Shown piece by piece: positions 56,601 through 64,000 of a DNA stretch of 64,000 nt. A model generated the notes under the pieces. That model was not told the DNA's origin. It saw only the letters and a program-made list of their open reading frames with translations, and ran no database searches. The translations under genes were made by a program, and so were the position numbers. Numbering within the stretch: position 1 is the first letter of the stretch; the number at the start of each line of letters is the position of its first letter. This DNA is from Aplectana chamaeleonis (lineage: Eukaryota; Nematoda; Chromadorea; Rhabditida; Cosmocercidae). Where the stretch lies: assembly GCA_029168955.1 (NCBI GenBank), contig JAPDOI010000175.1:62001-126000 (forward strand), read 5' to 3'.

Positions 56601-59335
56601 TAAAAAATTTTAAGGCAAGCACTAGTCATCTATCAAGACAGAAATCTTGAGAAAGACTTCTTGAGATAAGAGCAGTACTGGATGATATCACAGCACGCAT
56701 ATTAAAGGCAGGGTTCTCGATGAAATCGGTTGTTGTGCTATCCCCATGGAATGGTAGATCTGGCCATCACAAAAGTGAAAATAAGTAAAAAAATCGGAGA
56801 AAAAACGCTCGGGGACAAGTTACTGCTTGGTGTCCTCCCGCCCCCAATTATCGGGATTTGTGTAAAAGCTCGTTTTGTCAACTTTTATTTTGCTTCTAAA
56901 GTAATTTCCGAACATTTCTGGAGACTACTGATTACTTTAGCAGCAAAATAAAATTTGGATAAACATGCATTCACGAAAATCTCGTTAATTAGGGGGCCGT
57001 CCGACACCGGTAATTAGCCGTTGTACTTTGTTTTTGAGCGTTTTTCCCGAGAATTTCCGGGTTTTTTCACTTATTTTCACTATTGTGATGGCCAAATCTA
57101 CAGTCTCATGAAGAGAGCTCAAAAATCGTTTTTATCGCGGACCCTGCCTTTAAGCGAAATTCTGAGGCTCAACGCTCAAGACATTAGAGGAATTCTCAAG
57201 GAATTTTATGAAATACGGGTGATTTTGTAGGTTTAATTTGCTGGAAAGTTCTTGCAGAGGCTTCTGAAGTATCAGTTAATACTGCTAAGCGTCGACACAC
57301 TGAGTCCGGACTCTTTCCACGTCGTCCCATTGAATGGCTTTTGATGGGAGCAAGGCATCAGAAGATCAGGCTAGTGTGGACGACGGAGCATCTTCACTTT
57401 ACTCCACAACAATGAAAAAAGAAGTTCTCTCAACAGAAATTGGAGCTCCAAACAAACGAAGCGCAGATTCAGCGGGTAGAACTCTTTTTTATCATTGCTG
57501 TGGAATCTAGTGGACTTGCTCCGCCGTTCATACTAGCTTAAGTTTCCTGATGCCCTGCTCCCATCAAAAGCCATTTGATGGGGCCACGTGCAAAGAGTCT
57601 GGAGTCAGTGCGTTGATGCTTGGCAGTATTGAATGATACCTGAAAATCTCCATAAGGAATCTTCAGGAGAATAAACACACAAAATCACCCGTGTTTCATG
57701 AAATTCCTTAAGATTTCCTCTAATGTCTTAGGCGCTGAGCCTCAGAATTTCGCTTAATGTGCATCCGATGGTATCATCCAGTAATTCTTTTATTTTGAGA
57801 GGTCTTTCTAAAGAAATCTATCTTTATAGATGACTGGTGCTAACCTTCAGAAATTTTTCAACGGCCTGTATTGTGACCGCCAATTTTTTTCCAAGAACGG
57901 CTGTTGATAGACCCCCTTCAGAACCTCATATGACATATCTCTGATCACTATGAGACAAATTTCTACTTCTCAATGAAGTACAAATCCTACAAAATACAAA
58001 AATCACGCAGTGATTTTCGAAAGCGACGAATAAAGTGAACGAGTTTGTGTAGAGACAAAAAGCCACAGATTGTGAACTTTGATAAATAACCTTTTCCATC
58101 GATGTACATTGCCGGTATTGACCTGCAACATTTTTCATTATATCGGCATTGTGACCAAAAGTATAATACTAGAAGATGAAATTGGTAGCCCCAGTTAGAG
58201 CAAAGATATTTGGGAAAAGCCGATGTCAATAGATTTATGAACGCTACTGTATCTAAAAAAAATTCTCTTCCAGGCCTCGACATTAACCATCTCCTCCTGT
58301 AACGGTGAGTGAAAACTTGCATATGAAATTCAAATCATGCACAACATTGTGTGTTGAGATTACCTCGCGACAAAGTAAGTGGCTAAAATGCCATTGGTTT
58401 TGAACAATTTTCATGTTTCAGATTTCGACCAGCCATCTAAGTTTGGTCACCTCTTTGTGGGAAAACGTGAAGCTTCGGATGGACCACCCAAGTTTGTTGA
58501 GAAACGCGAGGTGTTCAACGGACCACCCAAGTTTGTTGGGAAACGCGAGGCGTTTAACGGACCACCCAAGTTTGTTGGGAAACGCGAGGCGTTTAACGGA
58601 CCACCCAAATTTGTTGGGAAACGAGAGGCGTTCAACGGACCACCCAAGTTTGTTGGAAAACGAGAGGCATTCAACGGACCACCCAAGTTTGTTGGGAAAC
58701 GCGAGGTGTTCAACGGACCACCCAAGTTTGTTGGGAAACGCGAGGCGTTTAACGGACCACCCAAATTTGTTGGGAAACGCGAGGCGTTCAACGGACCACC
58801 CAAGTTTGTTGAAAAACGCGAGGTGTTCAACGGACCACCCAAGTTTGTTGGGAAACGCGAGGTGTTCAACGGACCACCCAAGTTTGTTGGGAAACGCGAG
58901 GCGTTCAACGGACCACCCAAGTTTGTTGGGAAACGCGACGCGTTGAACGGACCACCGTTTTTTATGGACGAACGTGAAGCTCTTGACGGACTGCCGAAGA
59001 TTGAGAGTAAACGCAATGTTTTCGATGAAGAAGCCAAGTTTGAAAAGAAACGCGAGGTAGGTTTCCTATTCCACTTAGCCTCAGAATTTTGAACAGGTCA
59101 ACTTTTTCGATGAAGAAGTTCTCAGCCGGACAACCTTGGAATATGAACAGAACTCATTGGTGAATTGTTACAGGTTGATCTACAAGACGACTACCAAGCG
59201 TATGATCACGATGACGAGCACGAAGCGGATGATGATGAGAACCAAGCGCATGCTGATGGCGAGCACGAAGCGAAAGATGATGACGAGCGGCAAGCGAAGA
59301 ACGATGAGCACGAAGACCTCGATGCGAATTTGTAA
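53676..59335 (+). CDS. Secreted repetitive propeptide (neuropeptide-like precursor), five exons
   Basis: I do not recognise this gene. Exons: 53676-53702, 58274-58304, 58422-59056, 59097-59117, 59174-59335 (TAA 59333-59335), 291 codons, all in phase. Exons 1-2 give MMLLTFLLL plus ASTLTISSCN, a classic signal peptide; cleavage is likely near SSC/ND. A lead peptide ending LFVGKR follows. Then come thirteen 13-residue units (58469-58975) with consensus E-A/V-F-N-G-P-P-K-F-V-G-K-R. Ten end Gly-Lys-Arg (amidation donor plus dibasic site), two end Glu-Lys-Arg and one Asp-Glu-Arg. Two diverged units ending KR follow, then an acidic tail (24 of 53 residues Asp or Glu). Predicted main products are EAFNGPPKFV-amide and EVFNGPPKFV-amide. 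The 21-nt exon 4 is uncertain; 59056 can splice straight to 59174 in frame. Intron 1 is 4.6 kb and full of transposons. Poly(A) signal at 59443. Alternatives are a secreted effector or a structural repeat protein; a peptide-hormone role is inferred. Confidence 0.8.
53818..54200. mobile_element. TTAA-type MITE, family A, left end, boundary unresolved
   Basis: AGGCAATGTCCACCATAAAA after TTAA (53814-53817), inside intron 1 of the propeptide gene. No inverse terminus is found; the right limit is approximate. Confidence 0.5.
54478..54954. mobile_element. Family B MITE with matching TTGA flanks
   Basis: Termini AGGCACAGTCCAACCTCAGA and GAGCTTGGACTGTGCCT lie between TTGA (54474-54477) and TTGA (54955-54958), in intron 1 of the propeptide gene. 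The length and interior match 23569-24042. The identical non-TTAA flanks show a 4-bp target duplication. Confidence 0.85.
55064..55280. mobile_element. MITE, family C, left-terminal portion
   Basis: AGACGCAGTACATCCTCA follows TCGA (55060-55063), like the C terminus at 38135. The right end is not located. Confidence 0.5.
55290..55440. repeat. Direct repeats of TGTACTTCTATCAGAGGTGT
   Basis: Three to four copies of a roughly 35-70-bp unit with CTTCTATCAGAGGTGT and AAATAGAG phrases; similar to 28008-28230. Lies in intron 1 of the propeptide gene. Confidence 0.6.
55701..56180. mobile_element. TTAA-type MITE, subfamily A2, complete
   Basis: AGGCAGTGTTCACGATGGAA and TTCATCGTGAACACTGCCT lie between TTAA (55697-55700) and TTAA (56181-56184). 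The interior is collinear with 42185-42668. Located in intron 1 of the propeptide gene. Confidence 0.88.
56194..58249. mobile_element. 2.06-kb palindromic element, CAGTAGCG ends
   Basis: Inverted arms start CAGTAGCGGTCATAAATCTA and end TAGATTTATGAACGCTACTG. TA follows on the right (58250-58251); the left flank reads TT, probably a mutated TA. The arms meet near 57455-57520. The left arm contains a 444-bp TTAA MITE (56706-57149). CAGT ends plus TA suggest Tc1/mariner mobilisation. It fills the end of intron 1, ending 24 bp before exon 2. Confidence 0.85.
56706..57149. mobile_element. TTAA-type MITE, nested, with empty site in the opposite arm
   Basis: AGGCAGGGTTCTCGATGAAA and TTATCGCGGACCCTGCCT lie between TTAA (56702-56705) and TTAA (57150-57153). 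The mirrored position in the other palindrome arm (57754-57757) has a single TTAA with no element, in the shared context CTCAGAATTTCGCTTAA. Confidence 0.93.
58469..58975 (+). repeat. Tandem 39-bp coding repeat, 13 copies
   Basis: Exactly 507 bp, thirteen 39-bp units encoding the peptides of the propeptide gene. Copies 2-12 differ at few nucleotides, implying recent expansion or gene conversion, while units at both ends are diverged. Because 39 is a multiple of three, the minus strand is open too. Confidence 0.97.
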
Positions 59336-59442
59336 ATGGTGGTTACGATCTGTCAAGAGATAATCCCAAGCCGACTGTGGTTGAATCCCAGTACTAAAGC
59401 CACTTTTCCTTGTGAAGAGTTTGCAACATTTTCGTAATTGCT

Positions 59443-59448
59443 AATAAA
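59443..59448 (+). terminator. Poly(A) signal of the propeptide gene
   Basis: AATAAA lies 107 bp after the stop codon. Confidence 0.6.
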
Positions 59449-59459
59449 TTTTCGTTCGG

Positions 59460-60300
59460 CTGCCGCATATTTAGATTCCACCGCCATCTTCAGAACCTTT
59501 ATGCAAGACATTGAACGACGACTATGGCTGCTATGGTTTACAAAATATCACACTGAAACTCTACAGGGTGGCTGGAAGGTTCCCGGACTTATTTAGGTGG
59601 CGCGAGAAATTATGTCTATCACTTCTAAATCATTGAATCGACAAATTTCAGAAACGAAAAGCTTTACTAGATTAGGGACAATGAGCTCAAGCACATAAAG
59701 CTATAAGGAGTGTTCAAAACCATGTTATTAGGCTTCATGGCATTTACGCAGCACAGTTTTGAGACATACCCACATTGGTCGCACAGTCTTGCGCCGTAAT
59801 TTAGATAAAAGTATGCATCAGTGCTATCTTCAGCGCATGCGGAGCAGCGTATCGTTTTCTTGACATTTTTTGGAGCAGGATGCGTCTAACCAAAACTTCA
59901 CGGAGTTCAAGTCAGATGAGGTATCTGATCAAGCATCTTTGTCTCAGAGTAGCGGAAACAAAATCACGAATCAGCGGTTGCCGCATTGAAAGATTATGCT
60001 CGTGCCCAGTCCTCCTACCATGAAAATCTCTCTGCTGTAATTCTTCTAAGCATGTGGTCGTAAAACTGGTGCATATGGAGCTGATATGTGGTAACCTTCT
60101 GCGTCAGGCGGCTAACGCCGCCCAGCGTCGCTGGCAAACAGGCTTCGCTGGTTCGGTGGCCGGCTTCGCCCTTCTGTTCTAGATAGCCTAACAAAATGAT
60201 CTAGCAAAAAGTGAGACAACAATTCTGTTGCTGACGAACGGCTAGGGAACACTATGAAAGGTATGTTTTTATTCAAAGCATCCCTGCTGAAAATAATCGT
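59460..60300. other. No gene recognised
   Basis: Downstream flank of the propeptide gene; no exon, RNA or clear repeat before the minisatellite. Confidence 0.4.
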
Positions 60301-60329
60301 ATTCCTGACGCCCGCCTGCCGCTGGTCGA

Positions 60330-60990
60330 TTGGCTTCAACAAACGATAAGCCAACTTAGCTAGCCTTCTCCATTAACATTGCGCAGCAATGTTATGGCTT
60401 CGCGAAACGAAAGACTGGCTTTGCTGCCGGCTTCCCCCCATTAGCAACATGTGGCATTGGTTTGGCTACGCCGAACGAAATGCGGGCTTCCTTAGTCTTT
60501 TCCCAATAGCGGTGTGTAGCATTCGTTCGGCTTTTCAAACAAAAGGTCGGCTTCCTCGGCACCCTTTACCCCACTAACGCAAGTAGCATTCCTTTGGCTT
60601 CGCTTTGACTTCGCTAAACGAAGGACTGGCTTTGCCCGTCTTTCGTTACCAACAATGTATAGCATTTGTTTGGCTTCGCCAAACGGTAAACCGGCCTTTC
60701 CGCCGGCTCCCTCTACATTAACCATGTATAGCACTCGTCTGGCTCCGCCAATCAATACACCGGCTCTACAGACCCTCCTCCTTCGACAATGTATACCATT
60801 CGTTTGGCTTCGCCGAACGACAGACCGGCTTGGCCGCCGACTTTTTCGCATTAACCTCGTGTAGCACTCGTCTGGCTCCGCCAATCAATGCACCGGCTTT
60901 ACCGACCTTCCTCCTTCGCCAATGTGTAGCATTTGTCTGGCTTCGCCGGACGATAAACCGGCCTTGCCGGCCTCCCTCCATCAAAAATTT
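60330..60990. repeat. Minisatellite, about 63-bp unit, roughly ten copies
   Basis: Each unit has a TGTAGCATTCGT phrase, TTTGGCTTCGCCGAACGA and ACCGGCTTTGCCGGC. Several halves are self-complementary (TTCGGC...GCCGAA). The spacing near 63 bp keeps frames open on both strands. Confidence 0.85.
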
Positions 60991-60999
60991 GGGGGCGGA

Positions 61000-61670
61000 G
61001 CTTCTTACCGGCTGAGCGAGCGGGCATGCATTTTACCGGCTGAGGGGCATGGCTTTACGGGGTCAGCGGGCGGACATAAATCTTTGGCGGAGCATGTCAC
61101 CGGCTGATCGGGCAGACAAAGCATTACCGACTGAGGGGCATGGCTTTAGGGGGTCAGCGGGCAGACATATGCATATCATCGGCCCAATGCTGAATAGCTA
61201 GGGCAAACCAGGGCCACATACGGCGAGGGCAAAACGGGCATCGTGATGGTTCGGATAACGGCATTCAAACGAGTGATCATCCGCACGATATGGATCATTG
61301 GAACTCACCCCTTACGGTTCGTTGTGGCCTTGGGGGCGTGACAGCGGATGGGTTCATGAATTTTGAAGCGAGGTAAAGCTTACCGCTTCATAGATGAAGC
61401 GCGAGCCTCGATCTTGCTGGGGGTAAGGGGTGGAGGGGGGCAACTAGGGGCTTTATCTGCTTCTAGAGATCAATATCATTCACATGGTAAGCAACTAATA
61501 TCGGGTGAACGGACCTCCATTCACCGGCTGAGGGGACAATAAATGCGGGGTGAGGGGGCCACCACTTGCCGGCTGAGCGCTCCACCATTTACCGGCTGAG
61601 GGGGCAGTGAATACCGGGGTTTGTCCGGGTCCAATGTTTAGACAGCCTGTATTGCCTGCCCCCTCAGCCG
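61000..61670. repeat. Dispersed TTACCGGCTGAGGGG repeats
   Basis: Variants of ACCGGCTGAGGGGCATGGCT and GGGGTCAGCGGGC recur at least seven times on the + strand, with one inverted copy (CCCCTCAGCCGGC) near 61660. GC-rich and probably a degenerate satellite. No gene. Confidence 0.7.
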
Positions 61671-61683
61671 GCGTTACTGCCTG

Positions 61684-61992
61684 AGCTGTGAAATATTTAC
61701 AAGTATTAAACGAAATTTGAATTAGGAAGTTTCGCGTTGCTACAACGTGCGGAAAACTTAGTCACGGACGCAAGTAATCAATTTCATTCTTTTAGCCGGC
61801 TTGAAACGGTCTTTGAAGACCCAATTTTAGGTGTGATACAATTGAATGTATCACACCTAAAAATCATTCTTTAAAGATCGTTCTAAACCGGATAAAAGAA
61901 TGGATTTGATCACGTGGGTCCGTGACTAGGTTTTCCGCACGTTGTAGCAACGCGAAACTCCCTAATTCAAATTTCGTTAAATACGTCATGGC
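61684..61992. mobile_element. Palindromic MITE core, second copy
   Basis: Same core as the centre of 22223-23121: TGTGAAATATTTACAAG, GTTGCTACAACGTGCGG, TTAGGTGTGATACA and its inverse around about 61844. The outer subrepeats of the larger copy are mostly absent. Confidence 0.85.
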
Positions 61993-62199
61993 CCTCATCA
62001 TATGTAGCGCTGTTAGGTTTAAAGCTTCCTCCGTGAAATTCTGACAAGGGACCTTTTTGAACAAAAAACGGTCTTTTGAGAATTGTAGAGGGCGTGAAAA
62101 CAAACAATTTAAGATTTTAAAATTTCACTCAGTCCTCACGGGTAGATCAAAAACCACCAAAACAATGGGTTGCGGTAGATAAAATGTCATTCAATGTAC

Positions 62200-62880
62200 C
62201 CTAACCTGACGAAATCCGCGGAAAGACAGGAAACGGACCCCATATTCGTGTTCAGCGCCCTAAAATATCCCCTGGGGCTGAGTTTGGGCGAAAAAATTTC
62301 AACCTCTGAACCCCCAAAAATGGCCTTGAGCTTCTTACCTCGTGGGGCTCCTAGGGCCGAGAAATAGTTTAGGACTCAAACTTTGCTTTCGGAGGTTATT
62401 TAAAGTGCTCATAACGAATCTGAGGTCAGTTTATCGATTTTCCACATATTACGGTAGATTACGTTGGGTATACGGTAGTTGGGTCAAAGTCTCAGAATTG
62501 ACTCAAAATTTCTGAATGGCGGCTATTCGGGGTGCTTAATACGAATTTGATGTTCACTTGCCAATTTTCAAATTATTAAGGTAGGTTTAGGCCCCCTATG
62601 TCATGACAACTACCGTAAACTACAGAAAACCTCAGAATTTCGGCAAACATTCTCTAGATTCGTGTTCAGCACTCTGGATTACCCCTACATACAAGTTTTG
62701 AGCCGAATCCGAAAATTTTCTCCAAACCATCCTAAAAATTCCTTGATGGGTACCCTTGCCTTCTCGCGAGGCTTAGGAAAACGACTATAACTTCTTTTCA
62801 TGAAAGCTTCTCTATTTTTCAGAGAAGCTGCGAAGAGCATACTCGGATTCTACGTCCAAAATCGCACCAGAAAACTACAT
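62200..62880. repeat. Repeat R, uninterrupted copy
   Basis: Collinear with 11580-12153 and then 17644-17880 (GGAAACGGACC...GTGTTCAGCGCCC; ACGGTAGATTACG; GATTACCCCTACATACA), without the 5.5-kb foldback. It provides the empty-site comparison for that element. Confidence 0.8.
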
Positions 62881-63441
62881 TTAAACCAGCCACGCTGAAT
62901 AAAAGTAGTTATCTTGTAAGATGCGTTTTCAGAAGAGTGGTTCTGTTCTACTCCAAATTTTGGAATTGATAACGGAACACTTTTCCTGAGTCTTCGAGAC
63001 GTGCGCTAAAGTATTAGGTTGCTTCAATGGATTTTGTAGTTTAGGTAAACCCACTTCTGTTTACAACAATTATTTCTAAGAAGATTGATCATTGATCAAG
63101 GAACAAGTCCACGAAGTTTCATTTTGTCCGAACTTTTTTCCAGCGTCATATATCAAAAAAAGTACCCTAAAGTGTTTCTCCGAATTAAGGACGGTTTTTC
63201 TGTAACATATGTGAGGGAGAAGGGTAAGGGTATTCTTGATATTCTAGCAATTGTCGAAACCTCAAAATTTCTATAGTTTCTAACATTGATGTGAACCGTT
63301 CTCCGTTTATATCACGTTACCTCTGCGATATAAGAAAAGAGGTATAAAAATAAGGGACAATGTTAAAATCCAAAGCAAGTAAGGTGAACACATAGAAATG
63401 TCATTACTACCAGCCATAATGCAGTAATGATCCCACAGTAT

Positions 63442-63512
63442 TCGAACCATACTTCACTTGCTTCGTAATCCAACGCCTAACCGACTGAGCCACGGTGTGC
63501 TGCTAGCTGACC
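63442..63512 (-). other. tRNA-like segment, probably pseudogene or SINE head
   Basis: On the minus strand, CCGTGGCTCAGTCGGTTAGG (a good A-box/D-arm) is followed by GGTTCGAATAC (B-box-like) at normal spacing, and a T-stem AGTAT/ATACT is possible. The anticodon stem pairs at only three positions, and the acceptor stem is poor. Confidence 0.4.
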
Positions 63513-63842
63513 CCGTCTATCACATTGCAGTGATCGGTGGTTTGAATGCAACGAACATTGTTCAGGGGATCAATGAACAAGTCATAACTCGAGAACCTAG
63601 CTAGATTTCATCTTCAAACTTTTAGGAGAACCTTTTCAGATGATTTCAAGGCCACTGTATAGCTCACATTTGTGCTACGTCCTCCCAATCCAACGTTCTG
63701 GTTTCTTTCCTTTTTTGATAGTTTTTTGATCTACCCGTGAGGACAACGAAATTTTGAAATCTTAAATTGTTTCTTTTAACTCCTCTACAACCCTCAAAAG
63801 ACCGTTTTTCAAAACTCCATTTTATGTTCGAAGTGGTCCCTT

Positions 63843-64000
63843 GTAAGTGCGTTTTCATATCTGAACAGCCAATTGCGACATGTTGTTTTCATGCCCGAAA
63901 CAGCACCTACTGTGCTTATCTGGTTCAAATTTCGGTCCGCAATTGCGTATCGACACGCTTTGCGGCTGAGCGCTTCCGAGGCGGAAGAGTTTCCAGCACC
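63843..64000. mobile_element. Two abutting MITE fragments, cut by the window end
   Basis: 63843-63904 matches an outer subrepeat of 22223-23121 (ACAGCCAATTGCGACATG, TTTTCATGCCCGAAACAGCA). From 63905 the sequence is the left half of the 44464-44742 family (CTACTGTGCTTATCTGG, GGTCCGCAATTGCGT). Confidence 0.7.

Larger units (their letters stand above)
62046..63838. repeat. Inverted repeat pair enclosing a 1.56-kb interval
   Basis: 62046-62158 (AACGGTCTTTTGAG, CAATTTAAGAT, CTCACGGGTAGATCAAAAA) is inverted at 63722-63838. The interval includes a copy of repeat R (62200-62880) and a tRNA-like segment. A small frame at 63085-63276 inside has no recognisable motif. Confidence 0.75.

Noticed and set aside
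58413..59037. Alternative long ORFs over the propeptide repeat (+ frame reading DHPSLLGNARR and minus frame reading NLGGPLNASRFPT)
   Set aside because: A 39-bp period keeps three frames open. Only the frame with KR sites joins in phase to a signal peptide and an acidic tail through good splice sites.
59136..59363. + frame ORF rich in MTSTKRMM at the end of the propeptide gene
   Set aside because: It is the wrong frame over exon 5; the spliced frame gives an acidic tail and a clean stop before a poly(A) signal.
60112..61107. Several ORFs on both strands over 60-61 kb
   Set aside because: All lie on the 63-bp minisatellite; the proteins are periodic translations.
1..64000. CRISPR array or bacterial operon
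   Set aside because: Repeat units lack spacer structure, and the window has spliced genes and eukaryotic transposons.

Overview
This window is eukaryotic and looks like intron-rich, repeat-dense DNA from a parasitic nematode, most likely a clade V strongylid or hookworm-like worm. The evidence is short introns (about 60-120 bp) with TTTCAG acceptors, a CANT1-type apyrase gene like those secreted by blood-feeding worms, RTE and CR1-like non-LTR retrotransposons, mariner-type transposases, and a 22-nt segment matching the nematode SL1 spliced leader at 20 positions. The species call is inference. No rRNA gene, intact tRNA gene or CRISPR array was seen.

Only two host genes can be modelled with confidence, both on the + strand. 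(1) A calcium-activated nucleotidase (apyrase) has six exons between 35244 and 39322; its signal-peptide exon was not found. (2) A secreted, dibasic-cleaved, repetitive propeptide gene lies between 53676 and 59335. Its exons give a short signal peptide, thirteen tandem 13-residue units (consensus E-A/V-F-N-G-P-P-K-F-V-G-K-R, ten with a Gly amidation donor) and a very acidic tail. I do not recognise this neuropeptide-like precursor, and it is the best candidate here for an undescribed system.

Layout. 0-5.5 kb: 42-bp and 11-bp tandem repeats, TTAA-type MITEs and a dead mariner transposase. 5.5-10.8 kb: a broken CR1-like retrotransposon split by a 2.5-kb inverted-repeat transposon. 11.4-18 kb: a three-level nest, in which a 5.5-kb foldback element sits inside an older repeat and carries another transposon in its loop. 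18.2-26.5 kb: another dead Tc1/mariner-type transposase, a second CR1-like fragment and an RTE element split by palindromic and TTAA MITEs. 26.5-35 kb: more MITEs and a 4.8-kb palindrome whose arms carry mirrored small ORFs. 35-39.4 kb: apyrase. 39.7-53.6 kb: MITE clusters, an 829-bp element with an 8-bp target duplication, and unassigned sequence. 53.7-59.4 kb: the propeptide gene, with a 4.6-kb first intron full of transposons. 60-64 kb: a 63-bp minisatellite and more palindromes.

The most abundant mobile elements are MITE families ending AGGCA...TGCCT inside TTAA duplications. Two of them interrupt one arm of a larger palindrome, so the opposite arm shows the empty site. The genes do not form an operon or a shared pathway; what links them is that transposable elements occupy most intronic and intergenic space.
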